DNA of 64,000 bases, taken from positions 1 through 64,000 of the forward strand of contig NZ_JBKDZH010000003.1 in the NCBI RefSeq assembly GCF_047971185.1, given 5' to 3'. Below are positions 24,708 through 33,955 of this stretch, piece after piece. The notes under the pieces are model-generated. The model ran no database searches. It worked only from the letters and a program-made list of their open reading frames with translations, and was not told the origin of the DNA. The translations under genes and the position numbers were made by a program. The stretch's first letter is position 1; the number at the start of each line of letters is the position of its first letter. Source of the DNA: Kluyvera sp047971185 (GTDB lineage: Bacteria; Pseudomonadota; Gammaproteobacteria; Enterobacterales; Enterobacteriaceae).

Positions 24708-26609
24708 TTATTGGTCCTCCGACGCGGCCGCAGCAGGGTTCTCGGTCGGTAATTCGGTATTGTTGTCGCCCAGCATAATGTGGTCAAGGATCTGACGCAT
24801 GATGGTACCGACAGCCGGGCCCGCGCCGCCGTTCTCCAGGATAATCGCCACGGCGACCTGAGGATCGTTATACGGCGCAAAAGCGGTCATTAATTTGTGG
24901 TCACGCAGACGCTCAGCGATACGGTGAGCGTTATAGGTTTCGTTAGCCTTCAGGCCAAAGACCTGCGCGGTACCGGATTTCGCCGCGATTTTATACGGCG
25001 CGCCGGCAAAGTATTTGTGCGCGGTGCCGTTCGGACGGTTGGCTACGCCATACATCCCGTCTTTGGCAATTTCCCAGAAGCCGGAGTGAATATCGCCAAT
25101 CGGCGGCTCCTGCGGCTGCGTCCACGGCACTTTTTTGCCGTCTTCCACCTTGCTGGCGAGCAGGTGAGGGATCTTCACCACGCCGTCGTTAATCAGGATC
25201 ATCAGCGCCTTGCTCATCTGAATTGGCGTGGCCGTCCAGTAGCCCTGGCCAATCCCGACCGGGATGGTATCGCCCTGATACCACGGTTTCTTGAAGCGCT
25301 TGAGTTTCCATTCGCGGGTCGGCATGTTACCCGAGCGCTCTTCCGCCAGGTCGATACCGGTGTAGTCGCCGTAGCCGAACTTGCTCATCCATTCTGAGAG
25401 GCGGTCGATACCCATATCATAAGCGACCTGATAGAAGAAGGTATCCGCTGACTCTTCCAGCGCCTTGGTGACGTTAAGGTGGCCGTGGCCCCATTTTTTC
25501 CAGTCACGGTAGCGTTTTTCCGAACCCGGCAACTGCCACCAGCCCGGGTCGAACAGGCTGGTATTGCGGTTGATAACCCCGGCGCTGAGGGCGGAGACGG
25601 AAACGTACGGTTTGACCGTCGAAGCCGGCGGGTAAACCCCCTGGGTCGCACGGTTAACCAGCGGCGTGTTCGGGTCGTTCAGCAGGCCGCTGTAGTCTTT
25701 GCTGGAGATCCCGTCGACAAACAGGTTCGGGTCGTAGCTTGGCGTTGACACCAGCGCCAGAATGCTGCCGGTGCGCGGATCGGTCACCACTACCGCGGCG
25801 CGGCTGCCCGCCAGCAGCGTTTCGATGTACTGCTGGAGCTTGAGGTCGAGCGTCAGGTAAATATCGTGCCCGGCTTGCGGTGGAACTTCCTTAAGCTGGC
25901 GGATCACGCGACCGCGGTTGTTGACTTCAACCTCTTCGTAGCCGGTTTGCCCGTGCAGCATATCTTCGTAATAGCGCTCAATACCCAGCTTGCCGATATC
26001 GTGGGTGGCCGCGTAGTTGGCCAGCTTGCCGTCTTTATCCAGGCGGTCGACGTCTTTATCGTTAATTTTTGAAACGTAGCCGATCACGTGGGTCAGCGCG
26101 GAGCCGTAAGGATAGAAGCGGCGTTTATAGCCCTTCACCTCAACGCCGGGGAAGCGGTACTGGTTGACGGCAAAGCGCGCGACCTGCACTTCCGTGAGGT
26201 TGGTTTTAAGCGGAATCGAGGTAAAGCGATGCGAACGGGCGCGCTCTTTCTTAAAAGCGGCGATATCATCATCGCTCAGGTCAACCACGTTGCGCAGGCC
26301 GTCGATGGTCTGCTGCACGCTGTCGACTTTTTCCGGCATGATTTCCAGCTGGTAGATGGTGCGGTTCAGCGCCAGCGGGGTGCCGTTGCGATCGTAAATG
26401 ATGCCGCGGCTTGGCGCGATAGGCACCAGCTTAATGCGGTTTTCATTAGAACGCGTCTGATAGTCGGTAAAGCGAACGATCTGTAAATTGTAGAGGTTGG
26501 CAATCAGCACGCCGGTAAGCAGCAAAATTCCCAAAAAAGCGACCACTGCCCGGCGCACAAAGAGCGCGGACTCTGCCGTATAGTCGCGAAAAGAATTCTG
26601 TAGTTTCAT
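24708..26609 (-). CDS. mrdA: peptidoglycan transpeptidase PBP2
   Basis: A 633-residue class B penicillin-binding protein, the E. coli length. It has an N-terminal membrane anchor (about 19-40), a pedestal domain and a C-terminal transpeptidase domain with Ser330 in PASTVKP, an SADTF box and KSGTAQ. It cross-links side-wall murein with RodA and is the target of mecillinam. It heads a block with mrdB, rlpA and dacA and follows rlmH by 26 bases. Confidence 0.98.
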   Translation of the reverse strand: MKLQNSFRDYTAESALFVRRAVVAFLGILLLTGVLIANLYNLQIVRFTDYQTRSNENRIKLVPIAPSRGIIYDRNGTPLALNRTIYQLEIMPEKVDSVQQTIDGLRNVVDLSDDDIAAFKKERARSHRFTSIPLKTNLTEVQVARFAVNQYRFPGVEVKGYKRRFYPYGSALTHVIGYVSKINDKDVDRLDKDGKLANYAATHDIGKLGIERYYEDMLHGQTGYEEVEVNNRGRVIRQLKEVPPQAGHDIYLTLDLKLQQYIETLLAGSRAAVVVTDPRTGSILALVSTPSYDPNLFVDGISSKDYSGLLNDPNTPLVNRATQGVYPPASTVKPYVSVSALSAGVINRNTSLFDPGWWQLPGSEKRYRDWKKWGHGHLNVTKALEESADTFFYQVAYDMGIDRLSEWMSKFGYGDYTGIDLAEERSGNMPTREWKLKRFKKPWYQGDTIPVGIGQGYWTATPIQMSKALMILINDGVVKIPHLLASKVEDGKKVPWTQPQEPPIGDIHSGFWEIAKDGMYGVANRPNGTAHKYFAGAPYKIAAKSGTAQVFGLKANETYNAHRIAERLRDHKLMTAFAPYNDPQVAVAIILENGGAGPAVGTIMRQILDHIMLGDNNTELPTENPAAAASEDQ

Positions 26610-26635
26610 TCGCTGCTTATTCTACCTAGGTCTCA

Positions 26636-27103
26636 TTACTCGCGGTGGTAAGGGTGGTTGGTGGTAATGCTCCACGCCCGGTAGAGGCTTTCAGCCACCA
26701 GCACGCGCACGAGCGGGTGGGGGAGCGTCAGGGTGGAGAGCGACCAACTTTGTTCTGCTGCAGCCTTGCATGCCGGAGAAAGTCCTTCCGGCCCGCCGAT
26801 TAACAGGCTGACATCACGACCGTCACCCTTCCAGCGTTCCAGTTCGCGCGCAAGCTGTGGCGTATCCCAGGGTTTGCCAGGGATATCCAGCGTGACGATG
26901 CGGTTTTTTCCTGCGGCGGCGAGCATCATCTCGCCTTCTTTATCCAGAATACGCTTGATGTCCGCGTTTTTACCGCGCTTGCCGGCGGGAATCTCCACCA
27001 GCTCGAACGGCATATCTTTCGGAAAACGGCGAAGGTATTCGGTAAAACCGGTTTGTACCCAATCCGGCATTTTGGTGCCGACGGCGACCAACTGCAGCTT
27101 CAC
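26636..27103 (-). CDS. rlmH: 23S rRNA pseudouridine-1915 N3-methyltransferase
   Basis: A 155-residue SPOUT-class methyltransferase, the E. coli length. The C-terminal knot region has LLIGGPEGLS (about 101-110) and SLSTLTLPHPLVRVLVAESLYRAW. It methylates pseudouridine 1915 of helix 69 on assembled ribosomes. It starts three bases after rsfS stops. Confidence 0.97.
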   Translation of the reverse strand: MKLQLVAVGTKMPDWVQTGFTEYLRRFPKDMPFELVEIPAGKRGKNADIKRILDKEGEMMLAAAGKNRIVTLDIPGKPWDTPQLARELERWKGDGRDVSLLIGGPEGLSPACKAAAEQSWSLSTLTLPHPLVRVLVAESLYRAWSITTNHPYHRE

Positions 27104-27106
27104 AAC

Positions 27107-27424
27107 TTAACTCCAGAGCTTTTCCAGTTCATACAGGCGACGGCTCTCTTCCTGCATGACGTGGACAATGACATCGCCTAAATCAACGACAATCCAGTCG
27201 GCTACGTTTTCGCCTTCAACGCCCAGCGGCAGCAGGCCGGCAGCGCGGGATTCCTGAACCACATGGTCGGCGATGGACATAACGTGACGGCTGGAGGTAC
27301 CGGTGCAGATAACCATGCAATCGGTGATGCTGGATTTACCCTGAACATCGATGGTGACGATATCCTGACCTTTTAAATCATCAATTTTGTCGATTACAAA
27401 ATCCTGGAGTGCTTTACCCTGCAA
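27107..27424 (-). CDS. rsfS: ribosomal silencing factor RsfS
   Basis: A 105-residue RsfS that binds ribosomal protein L14 (uL14) and blocks subunit joining in stationary phase. I placed the start at the TTG at 27424 because AGGGGGA sits four bases upstream and the length and first residues match E. coli RsfS; the open frame continues upstream but those residues are not conserved. Forms an operon with rlmH and the mrd genes. Confidence 0.95.
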   Translation of the reverse strand: MQGKALQDFVIDKIDDLKGQDIVTIDVQGKSSITDCMVICTGTSSRHVMSIADHVVQESRAAGLLPLGVEGENVADWIVVDLGDVIVHVMQEESRRLYELEKLWS

Positions 27425-27684
27425 GTGTTCCCCCTGGGGTGTGAAGATGAACGATATAAAACAGCCTGACAGTATACCTGAACTGAAATTATTGTCGGGA
27501 CAAAAAATCACCAAACGGCCTTTCAGGCGGGGTATCATCCCATTCCTGCATGTCGATTGCATCGCCATTTTTGTAAAACAATTTCTGTCTACAAATGCTG
27601 GAGGGGGAGGATTCAGGCTGCGGAGAATAACAGCCTAATAATTAGTGTCAATGGGTTGGCTACGCTGTGACGCAGAAATCGGTT

Positions 27685-28296
27685 CTATCCCTCTTCCGGC
27701 AGCCAAATCGCCCGGCTGTTCAGCACCCTCAGTGTGGTAAATTGTGGCGTAAAATCAATCATGCTCCACGCGCCGTGGTCAATGCGAAAATGCCACATGC
27801 TGGCGGTCGGCATCCCCAGTAAGCGCGCCGTTAACAGGCTAAGCACGCCCTGATGGCTGACGATGAGTAAATTCTGGTAGGAATAGTGTGCCAGCTCTTC
27901 GGCGAAGGCGGCGACGCGGCGGGAAAAAGCGGGAAAACCTTCGCCATTGGTGGGGGCGACGTGCTGCCAGTCAGCGCACCAGGCGGCGTAATTCTCTTTA
28001 TCTTCTACCTGCAGGTCGCGGTGGTGGCGCATCTCCCAGTCGCCGAAAAACATCTCGTTGAGCAGGGGATTGGCGGCCAGCGGTACGTCGCGCTCGCCCA
28101 GCAGCAGCTGTGCGGTACGCTGCGTACGCTCAAGCTCGCTGCACAGCGCATAGTCGAAGGGCACCTGATGTAGCATCTCGCCAAGTCGCTCTGCCTGCCG
28201 TTGGCCTTTGGCCGTGAGCGGCGTTGGCGCGTGGCCGCTGTACAGCCCAGCCACGTTGGCTTCGGTTTCGCCATGACGAACTAACCACAGTTTCAT
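27685..28296 (-). CDS. cobC: alpha-ribazole phosphatase-like histidine phosphatase
   Basis: A 203-residue histidine phosphatase. The RHGETEAN motif (residues 7-14) carries the catalytic histidine, and the second histidine is in SHQG. Family assignment: removes phosphate from alpha-ribazole-5'-phosphate or cobalamin phosphate in nucleotide-loop assembly. The position after nadD is conserved in enterics. Close to E. coli CobC (PhpB) in length; a broader phosphatase role cannot be ruled out. Confidence 0.9.
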   Translation of the reverse strand: MKLWLVRHGETEANVAGLYSGHAPTPLTAKGQRQAERLGEMLHQVPFDYALCSELERTQRTAQLLLGERDVPLAANPLLNEMFFGDWEMRHHRDLQVEDKENYAAWCADWQHVAPTNGEGFPAFSRRVAAFAEELAHYSYQNLLIVSHQGVLSLLTARLLGMPTASMWHFRIDHGAWSMIDFTPQFTTLRVLNSRAIWLPEEG

Positions 28297-28305
28297 GCCG
28301 CTTCC

Positions 28306-28956
28306 TTATACGCCGTGGTGGTACAAGCCCTGCTGCATGATGTAGGTGAGCACCGCTTCCGGCATCATCTCGTCGCACGGCTCATCACGCTCCAGCCGTT
28401 CGCGAATCAGCGTAGCGGAGACGTCGAACCAGGGGGTTTCCGCGAGGTAGATTTTCCCCGCAGGCTGGTTGTGCAGATCCTCAATATTGTTGGTGAGGTG
28501 GCGATCCAGCCAGTGCTGATGTTCTTCCTGCTGCATGGCCAGCGGATAGCCCGGACGGCGAGTCACCAGCAGATGCGCGTTATCGAGGATGGTCTCGTAG
28601 CGATGCCAGCTGGGGAAGGTGAGCAGCGAGTCCTGGCCGATAATGAAGGCCAGCGGCTTATCCGGCCCCTGTTCCGCGCGCCATTCCTGAAGCGTATCCG
28701 CCGTAAAGGAGGGCGTGTCGCGGCGCAGTTCGCGTTCGTCGAGCACAAACAGCGGCTTATCGGCGATGGCCAGTTCCACCATTAATTTACGCTGTTCGCT
28801 GGTGGCCTCCGGCTGTGGGCGGTGCGGCGGCACATTGTTGGGCATAATGATGACCCTGGACAGACCAATCTGGTTAGCCAGAATCTCGACCGGCTTCAGG
28901 TGACCATAATGGATGGGATCGAAAGTCCCCCCGAAAAGCGCCTGTAGTTTTTCCAT
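28306..28956 (-). CDS. nadD: nicotinate-mononucleotide adenylyltransferase
   Basis: A 216-residue nucleotidyltransferase with GGTFDPIHYGH at the N terminus (ATP site) and ISATxIRER-like VSATLIRERL toward the C terminus. It makes nicotinate adenine dinucleotide in NAD synthesis. I chose ATG 28956, which aligns with the E. coli start; an ATG at 28965 overlapping the holA stop is also possible. Coupled to holA. Confidence 0.96.
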   Translation of the reverse strand: MEKLQALFGGTFDPIHYGHLKPVEILANQIGLSRVIIMPNNVPPHRPQPEATSEQRKLMVELAIADKPLFVLDERELRRDTPSFTADTLQEWRAEQGPDKPLAFIIGQDSLLTFPSWHRYETILDNAHLLVTRRPGYPLAMQQEEHQHWLDRHLTNNIEDLHNQPAGKIYLAETPWFDVSATLIRERLERDEPCDEMMPEAVLTYIMQQGLYHHGV

Positions 28957-28957
28957 A

Positions 28958-29989
28958 TCATCCATCGATAAATACGTCGGCTAGCGCTTTATGGCAAAGC
29001 AGTAGCGACAAACTTTCCAGTTCAGCCCAGATAGACTGACCGTAATCCTGTTTTAACGTCAGCTCCGCGCGGCTGAGCAGGGTCACCGCCTGGCGCAGCT
29101 GCGGGCCGCTCAGCCGGTTGACCGCCTCGCCAACCAGCGCCCGGCGGTTTTGCCAGACGCGGTGTTTATCAAACAGGGAGCGTAGCGGCGTGTGCGCACT
29201 CTGGCGCTTGAGGCTCACCAGCAGCAGCAGCTCGCGCTGCACGGTGCGCAGCAGGATCACCGGCTCGCTGCCTTCAAGACGCAGCTGCTGCAGAATGTGC
29301 AGCGCCCGCTTGCTCTTCCCGGCCAGCAGGGCATCAACCCAGTGGAACGGCGTAAAGTGCGCAGCATCATTGACCGCCTGTTCAACGCGCGGCAGCGTGA
29401 GTTTACCGTCCGGCCACAGCAGCGACAGGCGCTCCAGCGCCTGCGCCAGCGCCAGCAGGTTGCCTTCATAGCAGTAGCACAGCAGCTGGCTGGCGGGTTC
29501 ATCAAGCTGAAGATTATTCTGTTTGGCGCGGTTAGCCAGCCAGCGCGGCAGCTGAGCCGGCTCCGGCGTCTGGCAGCTAATCTGCACGGCACGGGTGGCC
29601 AGCGCCTGGAGCCAGGCGGCATTTTCCTGCGATTTAGTGAGCTTGTTGCCGCGTACGATCAGCAGCAGATCGTCATGCAGCAGGCTTACCAGCGTAGCTA
29701 GCTGTTCGTTGATGGCGGCGTTTGGGCCGTTTTCCGGTAGCAGCAACAGCAGCGTCTGACGACTGGCGAACAGGCTCATGGCCTGGCATAGCGAGAAGAT
29801 CTCGTTCCAGTCGGTGCTGGCGTCCAGCGTGATGGTATGGTGCTCGATAAAGCCTTCGCTGACGGCGGCGTGCCGTATCGCGTCCTGACTTTCCTGAAGG
29901 AAAAGAGGGTCATTACCGAGCAGGAGATAGGCCGCGCGCAGCCCTTCAGAGAGCTGCGCGCGGAGTTGTTCTGGGTACAACCGAATCAT
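28958..29989 (-). CDS. holA: DNA polymerase III delta subunit
   Basis: A 343-residue clamp-loader delta subunit, the E. coli length. An AAA+-like fold without a Walker A motif occupies the first two thirds and a helical collar domain the last third. Residues QAMSLFASRQTLLLLLPE (about 68-85) match the beta-clamp-binding region. It opens the sliding clamp. Its ATG overlaps the lptE stop by one base. Confidence 0.97.
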   Translation of the reverse strand: MIRLYPEQLRAQLSEGLRAAYLLLGNDPLFLQESQDAIRHAAVSEGFIEHHTITLDASTDWNEIFSLCQAMSLFASRQTLLLLLPENGPNAAINEQLATLVSLLHDDLLLIVRGNKLTKSQENAAWLQALATRAVQISCQTPEPAQLPRWLANRAKQNNLQLDEPASQLLCYCYEGNLLALAQALERLSLLWPDGKLTLPRVEQAVNDAAHFTPFHWVDALLAGKSKRALHILQQLRLEGSEPVILLRTVQRELLLLVSLKRQSAHTPLRSLFDKHRVWQNRRALVGEAVNRLSGPQLRQAVTLLSRAELTLKQDYGQSIWAELESLSLLLCHKALADVFIDG

Positions 29990-30561
29990 CAGTTACCCAG
30001 AGTGGTCGAGACGCGAGAGCCGTCAGCAGGCGCGGTGGCCGCGTCATTAGTGCTCTCTTTTACATCAGCGATGTGCACGCTTGGCAGCTTACGAATCAGC
30101 TGTTCGGCGGCCCTCTGGTACATTTCCTGAATGATCATGCTTTGTTCGTTATCCTTCGCCAGCGCTTTTTGCGGGTTGTCGAAGAAGGAACGATACACTT
30201 TGGCAGAGATCGGGAAGATATCCTGACCCGGTATCAGCACCGAAGCGCGAACCGTCATCACCATCTGATACTCCGCTGTCTGACCATTCTGGAAGACGGA
30301 GGCCGTATCTTTAGAGATGCTGGCGCCACCCAGACGCAGCGACGGCACGTCCTGACGAAGCGTGCTCTGATCCAGCACCGAGATACCATTGCTTCTCAGC
30401 TGCTCGCGTACCGCACGGCTCAGCGGGCCGTTAGGATCGCTGGACTGAAGGATCAATGTTTTCATTTCGTCCGGCACCTGCGTGGTACTACGCAGATGCC
30501 AGCCGCATCCGGCGGTGACCAGCACCGCCAAAGATAACAACAATGTTGTCAGATATCGCAC
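29989..30561 (-). CDS. lptE: LPS-assembly lipoprotein LptE
   Basis: A 190-residue lipoprotein with lipobox VTAGC (lipidated Cys19). It plugs the LptD barrel in the outer membrane and delivers LPS to the surface. Slightly shorter than the E. coli protein (193) at the C terminus, where an Ala/Asp/Ser-rich tail differs. It starts 14 bases after the leuS stop. Confidence 0.96.
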   Translation of the reverse strand: MRYLTTLLLSLAVLVTAGCGWHLRSTTQVPDEMKTLILQSSDPNGPLSRAVREQLRSNGISVLDQSTLRQDVPSLRLGGASISKDTASVFQNGQTAEYQMVMTVRASVLIPGQDIFPISAKVYRSFFDNPQKALAKDNEQSMIIQEMYQRAAEQLIRKLPSVHIADVKESTNDAATAPADGSRVSTTLGN

Positions 30562-30575
30562 GCTTCCTCCCGCGC

Positions 30576-33158
30576 TTAGCCTACAACCAGGTTAAGCAGT
30601 TTACCCGGTACGTAGATGACTTTACGTACGGTAACGCCCTCAAGGTATTTCGCGACCAGGTGTTCCTGGCCTGCGCGTTCACGCACCTGTTCTTCAGTCG
30701 CATCGACCGCAACGGTGATTTTCCCACGCACTTTACCGTTAACCTGCACGACGACCAGCGTGGTGTTTTCCACCATCGCCTTCTCGTCAGCCACCGGCCA
30801 CGGCGCATTGTCGATATCCCCTTCGCCGCTCAGCTCCTGCCACAGGGTGAAGCAAACGTGCGGGGTGAACGGGTTGAGCATACGCACGACGGCCAGCAGC
30901 GCTTCCTGCATCAGCGCGCGGTCCTGCTCGTCTTCCTGCGGCGCTTTCGCCAGCTTGTTCATCAGCTCCATGATCGCCGCAATCGCGGTGTTGAAGGTCT
31001 GACGGCGGCCGATATCATCGGTCACTTTCGCGATCGTTTTGTGGACATCACGGCGCAGCGCCTGCTGATCTTCGCTCAGCGCGTCGATGTTCAGCGCGGC
31101 GACCGGGCCACGAGCGGTGTGCTCGTAAACCAGTTTCCAGACGCGCTTCAGGAAGCGGTTAGCCCCTTCAACGCCGGATTCCTGCCATTCCAGCGTCATG
31201 TCAGCCGGTGAGGCGAACATCATAAACAGACGTACGGTGTCCGCGCCGTAGCGTTCAACCATTACCTGCGGGTCGATGCCGTTGTTTTTGGACTTGGACA
31301 TTTTGCTCATGCCGGTATACACCAGCTCATGGCCCGCCGCGTCCTTCGCTTTCACGATACGACCTTTCTCGTCACGTTCAACGATAGCATCAACCGGAGA
31401 GACCCAGTTACGCTCGCCGTTGGCGCCCACGTAGTAGAACGCATCCGCCAGCACCATGCCCTGACACAGCAGCTGCTTAGCCGGCTCGTCAGAGTTGACC
31501 ATGCCCGCGTCGCGCATCAGTTTGTGGAAGAAGCGGAAGTAGAGCAGGTGCATGATGGCGTGTTCGATACCGCCAATGTAGATATCGACCGGCAGCCAGT
31601 AGTTAGCGGCTTCTGGGTCCAGCATGCCTTCGTTGTACTGCGGGCAGGTGTAGCGCGCGTAGTACCAGGAGGATTCCATAAAGGTATCGAAGGTGTCGGT
31701 TTCACGCAGCGCAGGCTGACCGTTAACGGTGGTTTTCGCCCATTCCGGATCGGCTTTGATCGGGCTGGTGATACCGTCCATGACCACGTCTTCCGGCAGG
31801 ATAACCGGCAGCTGATCTTCTGGGGTTGGCAGCACGGTGCCGTCTTCCAGAGTCACCATCGGGATTGGCGCGCCCCAGTAACGCTGACGGGAAACGCCCC
31901 AGTCGCGCAGACGGTAGTTCACTTTACGTTCGCCAACGCCTTTCTCGGCCAGTTTATCGGCAATGGCGTTGAAGCCTGCTTCGAAGTCCAGACCGTCGAA
32001 CTCGCCTGAGTTGAACAGCACGCCTTTCTCGGTCAGCGCCTGCTCGGAGAGATCCGGCGCAGAGCCGTCGGCGGCCAGAATAACCGGCTTGATGGTCAGA
32101 CCGTATTTGGTAGCAAATTCGTAGTCGCGCTGGTCGTGACCCGGAACGGCCATCACCGCACCGGTGCCGTATTCCATCAGCACGAAGTTAGCCGCCCATA
32201 CCGGGATTTCTTCGCCAGTCAGCGGGTGAACCGCTTTAAAGCCGGTGTCGACGCCTTTTTTCTCCATGGTCGCCATATCGGCTTCGGCCACTTTGGTATT
32301 GCGGCATTCGTCGATGAAGGCAGCCAGCTCAGGATTGTTCTCTGCCGCTTTCTGCGCCAGCGGGTGGCCGGCAGCCACCGCCAGGTAGGTGGCACCCATA
32401 AAGGTGTCCGGGCGGGTGGTGTAGACGGTCAGCGTGTTGTCGTAACCGGTCACGTCAAAGGTGATTTCCACGCCTTCAGAACGGCCGATCCAGTTACGCT
32501 GCATGGTTTTCACGGTGTCCGGCCAGTGATCCAGGTTGTCCAGATCGTTCAGCAGCTCGTCCGCGTAGGCGGTGATTTTGATAAACCACTGCGGGATCTC
32601 TTTACGCTCAACTTTGGTATCACAGCGCCAGCAGCAGCCGTCGATAACCTGTTCGTTCGCCAATACAGTCTGGTCGTTCGGGCACCAGTTAACGGCGGAC
32701 GTTTTCTTGTACACCAGCCCTTTTTTGTACAGCTCGGTGAAGAATTTCTGCTCCCAGCGGTAGTATTCCGGGGTGCAGGTCGCCAGCTCGCGGCTCCAGT
32801 CGTAGCCGAAGCCCAGCATTTTGAGCTGGTTTTTCATGTAGGCGATGTTGTCGTACGTCCACGGTGCCGGGGCGGTGTTGTTTTTTACTGCCGCACCTTC
32901 CGCAGGAAGACCGAACGCATCCCAGCCAATAGGCTGCAGCACGTTTTTGCCCAGCATGCGCTGATAGCGCGCAATCACGTCGCCGATGGTGTAGTTACGA
33001 ACGTGGCCCATGTGTAGTCGACCAGAAGGATAGGGAAGCATCGACAGGCAGTAATACTTCTCTTTGCTCTCGTCTTCAGTAACTTCAAATGTGCGCTTCT
33101 CGTCCCAGTGAAGCTGGACTTTCGATTCTATCTCTTCCGGGCGGTATTGCTCTTGCAT
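30576..33158 (-). CDS. leuS: leucyl-tRNA synthetase
   Basis: An 860-residue class I synthetase, exactly the E. coli length. HIGH-type HMGH is in PYPSGRLHMGHVRN near the N terminus and KMSKS is in GMSKMSKSKNNG. The editing (CP1) domain contains the TTRPDTFMGATYLA motif. I chose MQEQYRPEE at 33158; an open frame continues 30 codons upstream without conservation. It heads an operon leuS-lptE-holA-nadD-cobC. Confidence 0.98.
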   Translation of the reverse strand: MQEQYRPEEIESKVQLHWDEKRTFEVTEDESKEKYYCLSMLPYPSGRLHMGHVRNYTIGDVIARYQRMLGKNVLQPIGWDAFGLPAEGAAVKNNTAPAPWTYDNIAYMKNQLKMLGFGYDWSRELATCTPEYYRWEQKFFTELYKKGLVYKKTSAVNWCPNDQTVLANEQVIDGCCWRCDTKVERKEIPQWFIKITAYADELLNDLDNLDHWPDTVKTMQRNWIGRSEGVEITFDVTGYDNTLTVYTTRPDTFMGATYLAVAAGHPLAQKAAENNPELAAFIDECRNTKVAEADMATMEKKGVDTGFKAVHPLTGEEIPVWAANFVLMEYGTGAVMAVPGHDQRDYEFATKYGLTIKPVILAADGSAPDLSEQALTEKGVLFNSGEFDGLDFEAGFNAIADKLAEKGVGERKVNYRLRDWGVSRQRYWGAPIPMVTLEDGTVLPTPEDQLPVILPEDVVMDGITSPIKADPEWAKTTVNGQPALRETDTFDTFMESSWYYARYTCPQYNEGMLDPEAANYWLPVDIYIGGIEHAIMHLLYFRFFHKLMRDAGMVNSDEPAKQLLCQGMVLADAFYYVGANGERNWVSPVDAIVERDEKGRIVKAKDAAGHELVYTGMSKMSKSKNNGIDPQVMVERYGADTVRLFMMFASPADMTLEWQESGVEGANRFLKRVWKLVYEHTARGPVAALNIDALSEDQQALRRDVHKTIAKVTDDIGRRQTFNTAIAAIMELMNKLAKAPQEDEQDRALMQEALLAVVRMLNPFTPHVCFTLWQELSGEGDIDNAPWPVADEKAMVENTTLVVVQVNGKVRGKITVAVDATEEQVRERAGQEHLVAKYLEGVTVRKVIYVPGKLLNLVVG

Positions 33159-33383
33159 GGCGGCCAGTAATCCTGTTTTCAATACAGCTACATCAGTAGC
33201 CAATAGATGTGGTATTTCAGATCCGCATAGCATAGCCCAAACGTGCACGTCAAAACAGCCTTTCGCACGTTAAGGCGGTGAAAAGCTCGGGCGGTAATGA
33301 TTGAACTCTGTGGCGAACCTGGCAAAGCGAAATTGAAATAACGGCTATTATTAGAAGAGGTTAACTAGCTGGGAGAGGAAACG

Positions 33384-33866
33384 ATGAACAAGGTTGCTCA
33401 AATTTACCGTGAACTGATCGCAACGCTGACCGAACGTTTGCGTAACGGCGAACGTGATATCGACGCGCTGGTCGCACAGGCGCGGGCGAAAATCGCGCAA
33501 ACCAGCGAGTTAACGCGCAGTGAAATCGATGACCTGCTGCGCGCCGTGCGTCGCGACCTGGAAGAGTTTGCGATGAGCTATGGCGAAAGCCAGGAGGACG
33601 AGTCCGACAGCGTTTTTCTGCGGGTGATTAAAGAGAGTCTCTGGCAGGAGCTGGTGGATATTACCGACAAAACGCAGCTGGAGTGGCGCGAGGTGTTCCA
33701 GGATTTGAATCACCACGGCGTGTACCACAGTGGGGAAGTGGTCGGGCTGGGGAATCTGGTCTGCGAGAAGTGCCACTATCATCTGGCGGTGTACACTCCG
33801 GACGTGCTGCCGAGGTGCCCGAAGTGCGGGCACGATCAGTTCCTGCGCAGGCCGTTTGAGCCATAA
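33384..33866 (+). CDS. ybeL: DUF1451 zinc-ribbon family protein YbeL
   Basis: A 160-residue protein, the E. coli YbeL length. The N-terminal two thirds are charged and helical (possible coiled coil, residues 5-80). The C-terminal third holds a zinc ribbon with two CxxC pairs, CEKC and CPKC. It is divergent from leuS, and GGAGAGGAAACG precedes the ATG. Function unknown. Confidence 0.94.
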   Translation: MNKVAQIYRELIATLTERLRNGERDIDALVAQARAKIAQTSELTRSEIDDLLRAVRRDLEEFAMSYGESQEDESDSVFLRVIKESLWQELVDITDKTQLEWREVFQDLNHHGVYHSGEVVGLGNLVCEKCHYHLAVYTPDVLPRCPKCGHDQFLRRPFEP

Positions 33867-33872
33867 CACCAA

Positions 33873-33950
33873 TCCCGGCGTCACTGCGTTCGGCCAGGCT
33901 ACATTCATTAACAGCTGGGGTAGCCCGGGTGAGCGCTAGCGACCCCGGGA
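33873..33950. repeat. REP-like pair (BIME) between ybeL and rihA
   Basis: An inverted copy at 33873-33902 (TCCCGGCG...GGCTAC) and a direct copy at 33920-33950 (GTAGCCCGG...CCCCGGGA) face each other across 17 bases. The pair lies between two convergent genes. In E. coli this place holds ybeQ through hscC. Confidence 0.7.
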
Positions 33951-33955
33951 GCGGC

